Shown here: positions 26,627 through 36,669 of the stretch, in pieces
How positions within the stretch are numbered: position 1 is the stretch's first letter
How the letters are laid out: every line of letters starts with the position of its first letter
Origin: Neobacillus mesonae
GTDB taxonomy: Bacteria; Bacillota; Bacilli; Bacillales; Cytobacillaceae
Length of the DNA stretch: 64,000 nucleotides
Direction: 5' to 3'
NCBI RefSeq assembly: GCF_001636315.1
Contig: NZ_KV440949.1
Coordinates: 2,533,203 to 2,597,202, forward strand
Notes under the pieces: model-generated
What the model was told of the DNA's origin: nothing
The model's database searches: none
Seen by the model: only the letters and a program-made list of their open reading frames with translations
Position numbers and translations under genes: made by a program

Positions 26627-26883
26627 CTAAGGCGTCATAGCAAGCAAGGGGCGCGACTAGTCACACACCTTTTCTGGATCAATGATTACTATTACTAGTT
26701 TATCACTATTATTTAGAGATTAATAGTTATTAAACTATTTAAAAGCTGGTAAAAGTACAAAGTTTCTCCAAAGAAATTAGACTAATTTTTATTCTTATTT
26801 AATACCTCAAATTTATTTCTGTAAAACATTTCCCATTTAATCAAGTATATTATCAATTTAACAATTATTACATTCCATTATTT

Positions 26884-27792
26884 TTATAAACGCCCATAAG
26901 AATTTCTTATGAGCTTTTTTTCAATAATTTCAACAAACCTTTCCGCGGCTCGATTTAATGGAACATTTTTCAAATAACATATGCCAATACTTCTTTTTGG
27001 TATTGGATCTGTTAAGGTCACTTCGCGAAGTAATCCTTTTCTCAAAAACTGTTCCGAGAATTCCTTTGTCACACAAGCAACGCCAAGATTGATCCTAGCG
27101 AATTCTAGCAGCAATTCATGTGAACCCAATTCAAATTCCGGCTGGATTATAATTCCCTTTGATAGGAAAAATTCTTCAACATATCTCCTTGAATTGGAAT
27201 TGTCCAATAAAATAAGCGGAAGCTTAACCAATTCCTCAAGGTTAATCGGCTTAGATAATATTTTTCGGTATTTTTCGCCATATACAAAGGTATCCTGAAT
27301 CTCAAATATAGGCTTTACTTCTAATGATTTGTCATCAATAGGAAGATTACAAATGGCTATGTTCACTTCTCCAGATTTTAAGGCAGCAATGATTTCCCAC
27401 GTTGTTCCATTGACTATTTTAAATTTAAGATTTGGATATCGATTATGAAAAGTTTCTAAATAGGGAAGCAGAAAATAACGGGAAATGGTATCGCTAACCC
27501 CAATTTTAAATTCACCAATGATTAAATTTTTAAATTCTAAAAGCTTTTCTTCACCAGCTTGTATAAACTGAAGGGCTGAACTGACGTATTCAAATAATAA
27601 ACTTCCTTCATCCGTCAGTGTTACTCCTTTCGAAATCCGATTAAAAAGCCTTGTATCTAATTCCTTTTCTAATTGTGCAATCGATTGGCTGATTGCCGGC
27701 TGTGACATATAAAGCTCTTTTGCCGCTTTGGAGAAGCTTTTACTTTTACCAACTGTATAAAAAACATAATACAAATCTAATTTACTTATCAT
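26884..27792 (-). CDS. LysR family transcriptional regulator
   Basis: The 302-residue regulator has an N-terminal winged HTH (about 1-60: KLDLYYVFYTVGKSKSFSKAA, MSQPAISQSIAQLEKELD) and a periplasmic-binding-like effector domain (about 90-295). It is divergent from the CofE-like gene at 27964 with about 170 bp between them, the usual arrangement for a LysR protein and its target. The effector is unknown. Confidence 0.88.
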   Translation of the reverse strand: MISKLDLYYVFYTVGKSKSFSKAAKELYMSQPAISQSIAQLEKELDTRLFNRISKGVTLTDEGSLLFEYVSSALQFIQAGEEKLLEFKNLIIGEFKIGVSDTISRYFLLPYLETFHNRYPNLKFKIVNGTTWEIIAALKSGEVNIAICNLPIDDKSLEVKPIFEIQDTFVYGEKYRKILSKPINLEELVKLPLILLDNSNSRRYVEEFFLSKGIIIQPEFELGSHELLLEFARINLGVACVTKEFSEQFLRKGLLREVTLTDPIPKRSIGICYLKNVPLNRAAERFVEIIEKKLIRNSYGRL

Positions 27793-27963
27793 ATAACTAC
27801 CTCTTATACCGCATATTAGATATATTAATTTTACTTATATCATTAAAACCCGTATATTACAAGTAGATACTGTTTGAATCGTTAATGTTTTAGCATAAAT
27901 AAAGTGAAGCTTTTTATTAAATAAACTAAAATGAACAATTTTAAGAAGAAGGAGCGGATTTTT

Positions 27964-29154
27964 GTGGAAAGAGTTGTAGGAACTGTCGCCAGAGGGCTTC
28001 GCTGCCCGATTATCAATAAAGGAGATCACATTGAAGAAATCGTTGTTGATAGTGTATTAAAAGCAGCAGAAGTTGAAGGCTTTACCATTCAGGATAAAGA
28101 TATTGTAACCGTTACCGAGTCGGTTGTTGCACGTGCTCAAGGTAACTATGCAACCATTGATCATATTGCCAAAGATATTCAAGCCAAATTTGGTGATGAT
28201 ACAATCGGTGTGATTTTCCCAATCCTTAGCCGTAACCGTTTCGCTATTTGCCTTCGCGGGATCGCAAAAGGGGCGAAGAAAATTGTATTAATGCTAAGCT
28301 ATCCTTCTGATGAAGTAGGCAATCATTTAGTGGATTTAGATACACTTGATGAAAAAGGGGTAAATCCTTGGACAGATGTTTTAACAGAAAGCCAATTCCG
28401 TGAGTACTTTGGTTATAACAAACATACATTTACGGGCGTGGATTATATCGATTATTACAAATCCTTAATTGAAGAATATGGCGTGGAATGCGAAGTCATC
28501 TTTTCGAATAATCCGAAGACGATCTTAGATTACACAAAGAGTGTGCTTTGCTGTGATATTCATTCAAGATTTAGAACGAAACGAATTTTAAAGGCTAATG
28601 GCGGCGAAAAAATTTATAGTCTTGATAATATTCTTTCTGAATCGATTGACAGCAGCGGTTTCAATGAGTCTTATGGCTTATTAGGCTCAAATAAAGCAAC
28701 AGAGGATAGTGTAAAGCTATTCCCACGTAATTGCCAGCCTGTCGTTGACAAAATTCAAGAGGTCTTGAAAGAAAAGACAGGAAAAACAGTTGAAGTTATG
28801 ATTTATGGCGACGGTGCATTCAAAGATCCTGTAGGCAAGATTTGGGAACTGGCAGATCCAGTTGTTTCTCCAGCTTATACCGCTGGGTTAGAAGGAACAC
28901 CAAATGAAATTAAATTAAAATACTTGGCTGATAATCAATTTGCTGACTTAAAAGGTGAAGAACTAAAGCAAGCCATTTCTAAATACATTGATGAGAAACA
29001 GGAGAACTTAGTCGGAGCAATGGAAGCTCAAGGGACTACCCCACGCAGACTAACAGATCTCATCGGCTCACTGTCCGATTTAACATCAGGCAGCGGCGAT
29101 AAGGGTACACCTATTATCTTTATTCAAGGCTACTTTGACAACTACACAAAATAA
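27964..29154 (+). CDS. CofE-like (F420-0:glutamate ligase family) protein
   Basis: The 396-residue protein resembles the coenzyme F420-0:L-glutamate ligase fold: ...RGLRCPIINKGDHIEEIV, DIVTVTESVVARAQGNY, FPILSRNRFAICLRGIAKG and a C-terminal SLSDLTSGSGDKGTPIIFIQGYFDN. Bacillaceae generally do not make F420, so the substrate is probably different. GTG 27964 has AAGGAG 9 nt upstream, and the longer frame from 27931 has no such site. It is divergent from a LysR regulator and followed by a strong terminator. I am sure of the family, not of the reaction. Confidence 0.75.
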   Translation: MERVVGTVARGLRCPIINKGDHIEEIVVDSVLKAAEVEGFTIQDKDIVTVTESVVARAQGNYATIDHIAKDIQAKFGDDTIGVIFPILSRNRFAICLRGIAKGAKKIVLMLSYPSDEVGNHLVDLDTLDEKGVNPWTDVLTESQFREYFGYNKHTFTGVDYIDYYKSLIEEYGVECEVIFSNNPKTILDYTKSVLCCDIHSRFRTKRILKANGGEKIYSLDNILSESIDSSGFNESYGLLGSNKATEDSVKLFPRNCQPVVDKIQEVLKEKTGKTVEVMIYGDGAFKDPVGKIWELADPVVSPAYTAGLEGTPNEIKLKYLADNQFADLKGEELKQAISKYIDEKQENLVGAMEAQGTTPRRLTDLIGSLSDLTSGSGDKGTPIIFIQGYFDNYTK

Positions 29155-29170
29155 GCAGGACTAAGAAATC

Positions 29171-29208
29171 ATAGGACAAGGGAGTTCGCTCCTTTGTCCT
29201 ATTTTTTA
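29171..29208 (+). terminator. Intrinsic terminator after the CofE-like gene
   Basis: ATAGGACAAGGGAG, tetraloop TTCG, CTCCTTTGTCCTAT, then a T run. Confidence 0.9.
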
Positions 29209-29252
29209 TAGATTGTTTCATTTCAGGGACTTATCAGACAGTCCTGTTTTAT

Positions 29253-29804
29253 TTATCTCGTTCTGTCATGATGCTGGGTTTTTCCATGATAGAATAGTTT
29301 ATCGAGCTGCATTGGATTTTCTTTAGCGCTCATCTCTAACGTTTTTATTTTATAAATAACTGTGCAACTACCGAGCGAGGAACGATACTTTTCAACATGA
29401 GAGCTTGATAAGGGCTTATCGTAATAGCCAGGGACGTATTTATCAAGCATTTGCTGCATGGCTTTGACCGATTCTTCAAGTTTTGTCACCAATTCCACCT
29501 CCCCAAAAATCATAACACTCATGTAGGCTGTATCTGTCTCAGCAGGGACAGGATCTGTTAATGTTCCTTGATTTGCACTGACTGTAAAGCAGGCCTTGGC
29601 ATTTTCCCCAATAATATTAACCTTTCTCCCTTCAACTGCTCCGTGAAAATAGATAGCTCCGTCCATCCAAACAAAATTAAGAGGAATCACATATGGGAGT
29701 TTGTCATCTACCAGTCCTAAAAATCCGGTTTTCTCCTGATACAAAAATGAATTGATTCTTTCTTGGTCCTTACATTCTAAATTCTTTTTTCTTATTGGAA
29801 TCAT
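29253..29804 (-). CDS. Pyridoxamine 5'-phosphate oxidase-like flavin-binding protein (NimA-like)
   Basis: The 183-residue protein has the FMN-binding split-barrel fold: [65 protein letters not shown]. The group includes NimA 5-nitroimidazole reductases and many uncharacterised FMN or haem binders. ATG 29804 has TGAGGTGA 7 nt upstream. It stands alone between two terminators. The substrate is unknown. Confidence 0.82.
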   Translation of the reverse strand: MIPIRKKNLECKDQERINSFLYQEKTGFLGLVDDKLPYVIPLNFVWMDGAIYFHGAVEGRKVNIIGENAKACFTVSANQGTLTDPVPAETDTAYMSVMIFGEVELVTKLEESVKAMQQMLDKYVPGYYDKPLSSSHVEKYRSSLGSCTVIYKIKTLEMSAKENPMQLDKLFYHGKTQHHDRTR

Positions 29805-29905
29805 TTTCTCTTCACCTCATTTTTCCTTTTAACTAATATCCCAATAATCAAAGTTCTACCCTAAAAAGCATAATGATTGTTGCAAACACCATTCCGAATA
29901 AGCAA

Positions 29906-29939
29906 CTAAAAAGCTAGGTTTAACCACCTAGCTTTTTAG
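29906..29939. terminator. Bidirectional terminator
   Basis: CTAAAAAGCTAGG pairs with CCTAGCTTTTTAG around a short loop. It lies downstream of the SDR operon end (minus strand) and upstream of the flavin-binding gene. Confidence 0.8.
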
Positions 29940-30030
29940 TTTTATAGAAATTTAGTCCATTTTAAATCCATATATCGTATTGAGATAAAGATAGGACAAT
30001 TAACGTTAATTCTAATAGTTTGCTAATGTA

Positions 30031-30783
30031 TTATGCCAGTTCTCCTCCATCAATTGGAATATGCTGACCGGTAATGTAAGCTGCTTCTGTAGATGCTAAA
30101 AATGCATATAATCCTGCTACTTCTTCTGGAAGAGCATGTCTCTTTAAAGGGATGTTTTCATTAACTTGTTCCAACATTTCTGGGGTATATTCTGAAATCT
30201 GCATCGGTGTTAAAACATATCCTGGACAAACAGTATTAACCCGAATCGTTGGTGCAAGCTCTAGTGCCATTGTTCTAGCTAATAGATTGACCCCTGCTTT
30301 CGATGCATTATAATCTGCGTAAAACGGATGTCCAACTACCCCATTCGTTGAAGCAGTCATTAAAATAACACCACTCCCCTGAGAAAGCATACGTTTAGCT
30401 GCCTCTTGGGCGGTATAAAAAATTCCATCTAAATTAATTCCAAGGACTTTTTTCCACTGCTCCGGAGTGATGTCAATAAATTTAGACCTCACACTGATTC
30501 CTGCATTAGCTATCAGCACATCTACTCCATGCATTAAAGAATCAATCTCTTCAAAAGCATCTTTAACTTCATTCGGGTTACTTACATCCACAACTACCCC
30601 ATGCTTAATGGCTGGATATTCCTTGAGAGTACGGTGAAGACTATCTTTATTATTATCTAATATGGTAACGATAGAACCTTCTTCTGCGAAGCGGATGGAA
30701 GTAGCAAGGCCTATTCCACTTGCTCCACCAGTGATGACCACACGTTTATTTTGTAGACTATCCGAATATTTACTAACTGCCAT
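30031..30783 (-). CDS. SDR family oxidoreductase, last gene of the sigma-54 operon
   Basis: The 250-residue short-chain dehydrogenase has TGGASGIG, NAG (ANAGISV), Ser in MTASTNG, YNASK, and C-terminal ITGQHIPIDGGELA. ILDNNKDS at the end of beta-2 suggests NAD. ATG 30783 has GAGGAG upstream. It follows the M20 peptidase gene by 56 bp on the same strand and probably belongs to the same transcript as the ABC transporter, which suggests oxidation of the imported compound or its product. The substrate is unknown. Confidence 0.85.
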   Translation of the reverse strand: MAVSKYSDSLQNKRVVITGGASGIGLATSIRFAEEGSIVTILDNNKDSLHRTLKEYPAIKHGVVVDVSNPNEVKDAFEEIDSLMHGVDVLIANAGISVRSKFIDITPEQWKKVLGINLDGIFYTAQEAAKRMLSQGSGVILMTASTNGVVGHPFYADYNASKAGVNLLARTMALELAPTIRVNTVCPGYVLTPMQISEYTPEMLEQVNENIPLKRHALPEEVAGLYAFLASTEAAYITGQHIPIDGGELA

Positions 30784-30839
30784 ATGAAACTCCTCATTTC
30801 CATACTAATTTATGTTGAATAAATTTTCGCCATGTCTTT

Positions 30840-32534
30840 TTATACTGTTTTGTCAGCTAGGTGCTTAGTAGTTTGCTTGCTATCCATGCCTAATAGTCTG
30901 CAAATAACTTCATTTGTAATATTCGGTACAATTTCAGTTGAATAGTGCAATTCCATCCGCTCGTACCTATTATGAGCATCATAGCCATATGGTCCAATAT
31001 TGATAGTGGGTACGTTAATGTCTCGAATTGCTTGATAATCTACATAATGTTTTGTACCCCACCCAGGATTGTTTTCACTTACTGCCCGAATACCTTCTTC
31101 GTCATCGCTTAACGCCACACAACTCATATCACACACGTATGGAAAGTAGTTCTTCGTTACGATTGGATAAGGGTAATGTGTTTGAACAGCTTCAACTGCA
31201 TGATTAAGTGCATCTAGCAATTTTTGTTCACGTTCATTTTTACCAGTTAACTCCACGCGAGGTGAATAGAGGGAAGAATAGAACAAGATAATGGCCGGAC
31301 TTTTATCCTTCATCCAATTCCATTCTTCTTCAACGACCCTTGCTGCAAACATTCGCGTATCGAGCGTTTTGTCTAATAGAAGCTTTGCTTTAAATGTATT
31401 CATATGTTGGATAAATGCTTCTCCGTGCTGTTCAACAAGCTGTTTCTGCATATCTTCATATACTAGTACTCTAGTTTTCCATTGTAATTCTTTATAAGGG
31501 GTCCCGCTTCTTTCACAATATTTTCGGTGTCTATCTTTCAAAGTCATTAACGCATTATCAAATGCGATTTCTGCTTGTTCCTTAAGCTTGATTAGTACAT
31601 CTTTAGGCGACCAGGAATGTATAAAGAAATTATAATAAACGTAGGCAGATAATGCTGTTTGTACTGTATAGGTTGGCTTTAAATCTGTTTGTTTTAGAGA
31701 AACGGGTGGAACAGGAGTTTCTCCTAATGATTCGTCACATAACTCAGGATTGTAGCTAATTTGCCTTGTTAACTCCGCTGCTAAATAGTTTGGATCCAAC
31801 CCTTCAAAGCTCGAACCTACATGTGTTTCCGAACCTGTAATAAAGAAGGAAGGTAGAAGTTTTCCAACTGTCCCTTTATATATATAACGCTTTTCATCTC
31901 CTTCAAATCGTGGCGCTACAAAATCAGAGTTTATAAGAGCTTGATAATCAAATTGATGCTCTTCTCTCCATCTCTTTAAGTCCTTAAGCGCAGATAAAAC
32001 ACCATGGGAACTATCTTCTTCGTCACACTCTGCTAATAATATTAGATTGCCAATTAATTCTTCAGGGTGCTCAGAATAGTATTTAAGTAGATAAAGATGA
32101 CTTGCAACCCCGCTTTTCATATCTAAAACGCCACGGCCAAAATGCCACTCACCTGACTTCAAATGTTTCTTAACAAGCTCTGGTAAATCCTCATGGGATA
32201 GTGCCTTTATTAGTTCATCAGGAAAACATGCTTTATCTTTTAAATGACTGTAATCCTCAATTCCTACCGTATCAATGTGACCCATTAAGACTACAGTTTT
32301 GTTGCTTTTCTCTTTTGTACCTTTCACAAACGCAAGTACATTGTACCGTTCAATTTCATCATTCTCTGTTCTCGACATAATAAGATGAGAAGGATTTTTT
32401 TGAAAGTAAGGAAGTTTTCCTATGATATTATATAAACTGTTTGCAATATCAATTTCACCAACGGTATTGACAACGCTTTCAATGTTTACTAAATAATCAG
32501 TTAATTTTAATACATCTTCACGACTGGATAACAT
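30840..32534 (-). CDS. M20 family metallopeptidase, RocB-like
   Basis: The 564-residue protein resembles B. subtilis RocB (arginine-utilisation protein of similar length). It has the M20 zinc ligands in MGHIDTVGIEDY and GRGVLDMKSGVASHL, and the general-base region LLAECDEEDSSHG. ATG 32534 has AAAAGGAG upstream. It follows the ABC transporter ATPase gene within the minus-strand operon driven by a sigma-54 promoter, so the likely job is hydrolysis of an imported amino-acid conjugate or peptide-like compound. B. subtilis roc genes also depend on sigma-54 (SigL). Confidence 0.85.
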   Translation of the reverse strand: MLSSREDVLKLTDYLVNIESVVNTVGEIDIANSLYNIIGKLPYFQKNPSHLIMSRTENDEIERYNVLAFVKGTKEKSNKTVVLMGHIDTVGIEDYSHLKDKACFPDELIKALSHEDLPELVKKHLKSGEWHFGRGVLDMKSGVASHLYLLKYYSEHPEELIGNLILLAECDEEDSSHGVLSALKDLKRWREEHQFDYQALINSDFVAPRFEGDEKRYIYKGTVGKLLPSFFITGSETHVGSSFEGLDPNYLAAELTRQISYNPELCDESLGETPVPPVSLKQTDLKPTYTVQTALSAYVYYNFFIHSWSPKDVLIKLKEQAEIAFDNALMTLKDRHRKYCERSGTPYKELQWKTRVLVYEDMQKQLVEQHGEAFIQHMNTFKAKLLLDKTLDTRMFAARVVEEEWNWMKDKSPAIILFYSSLYSPRVELTGKNEREQKLLDALNHAVEAVQTHYPYPIVTKNYFPYVCDMSCVALSDDEEGIRAVSENNPGWGTKHYVDYQAIRDINVPTINIGPYGYDAHNRYERMELHYSTEIVPNITNEVICRLLGMDSKQTTKHLADKTV

Positions 32535-32628
32535 TTATACACTCGCTCCTTTTTTGCACTCAAATTGCTTATTATATTCTCCAATTTTTAAGCTTGAATT
32601 CACTTCTAATAGTCTCTGAAATTTTCTA

Positions 32629-33351
32629 CTATAACACTTGTTGTAAAAAGCGACGGGTCCTCTCTTCCTTCGGTTCAGTAAAAAATTCCCTTGGACTACC
32701 TTCCTCAATTATCTTCCCATCTGCTAGCATAATTACACGGTCTGCAACTTCTCGGGCAAACCCCATTTCATGTGTAACAATCACCATGGTCATTCCATCC
32801 CTTGCTAAACCTTTCATAGTCTCAAGTACTTCGCCAACAAGTTCGGGGTCTAACGCAGATGTGGGCTCGTCAAATAATATGACATTGGGCTCCATGGCTA
32901 GCGCTCTGGCAATTGCAACCCTTTGCTTTTGTCCTCCAGATAATTGTTCAGGATATTGGTATGCTTTATCTGCCAATCCTACTTTATTTAAAAGCTTCAT
33001 CGCCTTCTCAATTGCTTCCGTTTTACTTTTCTTCTTTACACGAACAGGCGCCTCAATTACATTATCCAGTACTGTCATATGCGGAAACAGATTAAAGTGT
33101 TGAAATACCATTCCCATATCTTCTCGTACTTTATTTAAATCCGTTTTATTAGTATCGATTACTTGGCCATTAATCTCAATTTCTCCGCTATTCTTTATCT
33201 CAAGAAAGTTAAGGCATCTTAATAAAGTGCTTTTTCCTGAACCACTTGCCCCAATTAGTACCACAACTTCTGATTTCTTAATTTTAATAGAAATATTATT
33301 TAAAACTTGCAATCCATCAAACGCTTTGCACAATTTTTTTACCTTGATCAA
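32629..33351 (-). CDS. Polar amino acid ABC transporter, ATP-binding protein
   Basis: The 240-residue ATPase has Walker [10 protein letters not shown], signature [15 protein letters not shown], Walker [13 protein letters not shown] and the H-loop [14 protein letters not shown], the last being typical of the GlnQ/HisP polar amino acid group. It starts at TTG 33351 after GGAGGGGGAAACG and overlaps the permease gene by 35 bp, so they are translationally coupled. It energises uptake through the neighbouring permease and lipoprotein. Confidence 0.93.
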   Translation of the reverse strand: MIKVKKLCKAFDGLQVLNNISIKIKKSEVVVLIGASGSGKSTLLRCLNFLEIKNSGEIEINGQVIDTNKTDLNKVREDMGMVFQHFNLFPHMTVLDNVIEAPVRVKKKSKTEAIEKAMKLLNKVGLADKAYQYPEQLSGGQKQRVAIARALAMEPNVILFDEPTSALDPELVGEVLETMKGLARDGMTMVIVTHEMGFAREVADRVIMLADGKIIEEGSPREFFTEPKEERTRRFLQQVL

Positions 33352-34036
33352 ATCGTTTCCCCCTCCTACTCTTACTCTTGCCTACATCTAACCTCTTCTC
33401 AATTTTGTTAAAGATTATGGTGAATATTAGCACCAGAGTTAGATAATAAATTCCAACCACAAAATAAGTCTCAAACGGCATATAGTTTTCAGCTTGAGCA
33501 GAGAGAGCATGATTGAACAATTCTGTGACAGCAATGTATGCTACAAGTGAGGAATCCTTTAAACCGATAATAAATTGGTTTCCTAATGATGGAATTGCCC
33601 TTTTTAATGCTTGTGGGAGAATAATACGGCGCATCGCAAGAGCATATGGCATTCCTAAGGAACGAGCTGCCTCCATTTGTCCCCGATCAATCGATTGAAT
33701 CGATCCTCGGAAGATTTCAGCTATATAGGCACCAGAGTGAATTCCTAAAGCAAGTGCACCTGCTGTAAAATCATTTAGTGTGAAGACACTTGAAATCCCG
33801 TAATACAAGAACATAAGCTGTACAATCAAAGGCATCCCACGTACTAGGAAAATATAAGCATCAGCTGTTTTCCTAAGAATTGTAATATTGGAAACTTTAA
33901 AAAAGGCAAAAACCAAACCAATTATCATAGCAATAGCCAACGAAACCACAGTTAGTTCAATAGTTAGCAAGGCTGCTTTTAAAAATTCAATACCATGCGT
34001 TTCGAAAATAGATGCAATACTTGTTATAAAATTCAA
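33317..34036 (-). CDS. Polar amino acid ABC transporter, permease
   Basis: The 239-residue HisMQ-type permease has about five membrane spans. The EAA-type loop is visible as [20 protein letters not shown], followed by [17 protein letters not shown]. It starts at TTG 34036 after GGAGGTGA. It lies between the binding-protein and ATPase genes of the sigma-54 operon. It probably acts as a homodimer, since only one permease gene is present. Confidence 0.92.
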   Translation of the reverse strand: MNFITSIASIFETHGIEFLKAALLTIELTVVSLAIAMIIGLVFAFFKVSNITILRKTADAYIFLVRGMPLIVQLMFLYYGISSVFTLNDFTAGALALGIHSGAYIAEIFRGSIQSIDRGQMEAARSLGMPYALAMRRIILPQALKRAIPSLGNQFIIGLKDSSLVAYIAVTELFNHALSAQAENYMPFETYFVVGIYYLTLVLIFTIIFNKIEKRLDVGKSKSRRGKRFDQGKKIVQSV

Positions 34037-34076
34037 ATTTACTTCACCTCCTAAGGATATAAAAGCACTAAAGATT

Positions 34077-34892
34077 TTACTTTGCTAAAAGATCTACGCC
34101 AAACCATTTAACGCTGATCTCTTTATAAGTACCATCTTCAATCATAGACTTAATGGCTTTATTGATTTCCTTCAGCAGCTCTGGATTATCCTTGTTAACC
34201 GCAATACTAATATTTTCAGTTGTTAGAATATCATCTACAGGTTTGATTTTTAACCCTGATTCTTTCATAGCAGATATCCCAACGATCTTATCTGTAATAA
34301 CAGCATCAATACGGCCAGGCTCAAGGTCTTGAAGGGCGTAAATATCACTTGGAAAACTTTTTATATCTTTCGTATATAACTCGGCATGTTGTTTATAAGT
34401 ACTTGCTTGCATAACCCCTATTTTTTTGTTCTTCAAGTCTGTTTTCGTTTTCAAAGTATTATTGGAATCAGCTACAAAAATTTGTGCACCAGAAATATAG
34501 TAGGGATCTGAAAAATCAACTTGTTTCGCACGTTCTTCTGTTGCAGTCATACTGCCGATGATTGCATCGTACTTTTTCCCTTTTAACCCTTGTATAATTG
34601 TCTCCCATGGGTTTGTCACAGGGTTGGACTCTAACCCGATCCGCTTAGCAATTTCCTGTCCAATTTCAACATCAAATCCTACTAGTTTATTGTCTTTTTT
34701 ATAATTGAGTGGCTTAAGTAAACCACTCATGGCAAAAGTTAGTTTCCCGTCATTTACCAGTTCCATTTTTTTATTACTTTCTTTTTTTCCATCTTCTGTT
34801 CCTGATACTTTAGAACTATTGGATCCACAGCCGCTTAAAACAAAAAGTAAGAGAAAACCAACAATTAGACCTAATGATGCTTTCCTTTTCAT
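34077..34892 (-). CDS. Polar amino acid ABC transporter, substrate-binding lipoprotein
   Basis: The 271-residue lipoprotein has signal MKRKASLGLIVGFLLLFVLSG followed by Cys22, then a family-3 solute-binding domain: KLTFAMSGLLKPLNYKKDNK, LVGFDVEIGQEIAKRIGL, WETIIQGLKGKKYDAIIGSM and IEDGTYKEISVKWFG. It is the first gene after the sigma-54 promoter, about 65 nt from the expected start of transcription. The ligand is probably an amino acid or derivative, consistent with the peptidase and SDR genes downstream. Confidence 0.93.
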   Translation of the reverse strand: MKRKASLGLIVGFLLLFVLSGCGSNSSKVSGTEDGKKESNKKMELVNDGKLTFAMSGLLKPLNYKKDNKLVGFDVEIGQEIAKRIGLESNPVTNPWETIIQGLKGKKYDAIIGSMTATEERAKQVDFSDPYYISGAQIFVADSNNTLKTKTDLKNKKIGVMQASTYKQHAELYTKDIKSFPSDIYALQDLEPGRIDAVITDKIVGISAMKESGLKIKPVDDILTTENISIAVNKDNPELLKEINKAIKSMIEDGTYKEISVKWFGVDLLAK

Positions 34893-34967
34893 AAAAACAC
34901 TCCTCTTAATGTAATTTTTGTTTTTTACTTAGAAATTACCTATGAAACTTCTTTTGTTAATTAAATA

Positions 34968-34983
34968 TGCAATAAATGTGCCA
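34968..34983 (-). promoter_or_regulatory. Sigma-54 (SigL/RpoN) promoter
   Basis: On the minus strand TGGCACATTTATTGCA matches the -24/-12 consensus TGGCAC-N5-TTGCW, with the GG and GC at the right spacing. It points to the ABC transporter operon and faces a divergent gene for a sigma-54 activator. Confidence 0.85.
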
Positions 34984-35035
34984 ACTTACTATGGTTGAAA
35001 AATCAATAGTTTTTAATAAAAAATTAGAATTTAAT

Positions 35036-35062
35036 TTGTCAATTCCGTCAACAGATTGACAA
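35036..35062. promoter_or_regulatory. Likely enhancer (UAS) for the sigma-54 activator
   Basis: TTGTCAAT and ATTGACAA are perfect 8-nt inverted arms separated by 11 bp, about 55-80 bp upstream of the -24 element. This is where bacterial enhancer-binding proteins usually bind. Recognition by the activator at 35205 is inferred. Confidence 0.55.
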
Positions 35063-35204
35063 TTCTGAACTATCCGAATTATCATTATACTCATCAGTAA
35101 TCTACTTAATCTTTGTAATTGATAGTAGGGAAGATAACTCAAACACCATGATTTTTTTAACCTTCAAATCTAGAAGATTATCCAAATAAGGGGAGTGTTA
35201 ACTG

Positions 35205-36596
35205 ATGTCCTCGATTATTGCAATTACCAAAGTGATTAATGCATTTGCAGAGCTTTTACAAATTGAAATTGCTCTCTTTAATCCAGAAGGAGTATTGATT
35301 GCATCGACAGAAGAGTATAAAAAAAGGAAAGGAAACCGTATCTATTTGTCTTTTTTTCAAAAACAATATGAACATCCTATTAGTTTTGTAAAAAAACCTG
35401 GCCATATGAAGATGTGTAAAGGTTGTCATTTTCAAAATAACTGCCCATCAACGGCAGAAGTTGTGAAAAACATGGTAGAAAACGGAAATCATTATGGATA
35501 TCTCTCATTCGTGAGTTTTTCTTCAGATGGTCAAGATAAAATGATTGACCATCAAAAAGAATACGATTATTGGATGTCAAAATTAAGTGATATTATTGTA
35601 AGTCACCTTAATGATTCTAGCTGTTCCGTATTTAAGAAAAAGCGAGAACACACTGAATACATCCTTGGAAACAGCTATAAACTAAACAAATTAAAGGAGC
35701 TTATAAAAAATATTAAAAATAGCTCTTCTTCTATTTTCATTACTGGAGAAACAGGAACAGGAAAAAGCCTACTTGCAAAGCTCATTCATGAGCAAAGCAT
35801 CTTTCGCAAAGGCAACTTTGTGGAAATCAACTGCTCCAGCATTCCGGAATCATTGTTTGAAAGCGAATTATTTGGTTATGAGGAAGGAGCCTTCACTGGA
35901 GCGAAAAAGAGAGGGAAACCTGGATATTTCGAAATGGCCGATAGAGGGACACTTTTTCTGGATGAGATTGCTGATCTTCCTATACATTTGCAGCCAAAGC
36001 TTTTAAAGGTGCTGCAGGATGGTATGGTACAAAGAATTGGTGGAACAATCACAAAAAAAGTAAATGTCCGAATTATAGCTGCAGCTAATCAACCTTTAGA
36101 AAACCTTATGAAAACCAAACAGTTTCGTTCAGATCTTTATTACAGGTTAAATGTAATTCCTCTCCATTTACCCCCATTAAGAGAAAGAAAAGAGGATATT
36201 GAAGATTTAGTTCAAAATTTAATGGAAAAATTACAAACACGAACTGGAAAATTTATAAATTCTTATGATAAGAATTTTTTAGGGAAATTAAAGGAATACC
36301 ATTGGCCTGGGAATATCCGTGAGCTAGAAAATGTCCTCGAGTACAGTATGAACATGGAAAGAACTATGAAGTTGACAGTAGCCTCCCTACCTGACTTCTT
36401 AATGAAAGACATACCGCCATCCATTTCAGCAAAGAATGGAGCATTGAAAGATACGGAAAAAGAGGTAATTATCGAAAAACTCCACCAGTATGGCTACGAC
36501 CTGGAAGGAAAAAAGCAAGCTGCTACAGCTTTAGGAGTAAGTGTACGAACCTTATATCGAAAAATGGGCAACCTTGGGATATCTGTTCCAAAATAA
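35205..36596 (+). CDS. Sigma-54-dependent transcriptional activator
   Basis: The 463-residue enhancer-binding protein has an N-terminal sensory region (1-150) with Cys71, Cys74 and Cys80 (CKGCHFQNNC), an AAA+ domain with Walker A GETGTGKS (181-188), the sigma-54 contact loop GAFTGA (228-233), Walker B TLFLDEIADLP and Arg-finger region RSDLYYRLNVIPL, and a C-terminal Fis-type HTH (KKQAATALGVSVRTLYRKM). It starts at ATG 35205 with GGGGAG upstream. It is divergent from the operon with a sigma-54 promoter and surely controls it. The cysteines suggest a metal- or ligand-binding sensor, which is inference. Confidence 0.93.
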   Translation: MSSIIAITKVINAFAELLQIEIALFNPEGVLIASTEEYKKRKGNRIYLSFFQKQYEHPISFVKKPGHMKMCKGCHFQNNCPSTAEVVKNMVENGNHYGYLSFVSFSSDGQDKMIDHQKEYDYWMSKLSDIIVSHLNDSSCSVFKKKREHTEYILGNSYKLNKLKELIKNIKNSSSSIFITGETGTGKSLLAKLIHEQSIFRKGNFVEINCSSIPESLFESELFGYEEGAFTGAKKRGKPGYFEMADRGTLFLDEIADLPIHLQPKLLKVLQDGMVQRIGGTITKKVNVRIIAAANQPLENLMKTKQFRSDLYYRLNVIPLHLPPLRERKEDIEDLVQNLMEKLQTRTGKFINSYDKNFLGKLKEYHWPGNIRELENVLEYSMNMERTMKLTVASLPDFLMKDIPPSISAKNGALKDTEKEVIIEKLHQYGYDLEGKKQAATALGVSVRTLYRKMGNLGISVPK

Positions 36597-36621
36597 AGTA
36601 GTATGGTACATAAAAAGAAGG

Positions 36622-36669
36622 AAGAAAACAACCTTTCTTTTAACCAAAGAAAAGTTGTTTTCTTTATTT
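36622..36669 (+). terminator. Intrinsic terminator after the sigma-54 activator gene
   Basis: AAGAAAACAAC pairs with GTTGTTTTCTT around an inner TTTCTTT/AAAGAAA stem, followed by TATTTA. The rest of 36597-36914 holds only this and the merR-type terminator, and no gene was seen. Confidence 0.75.
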
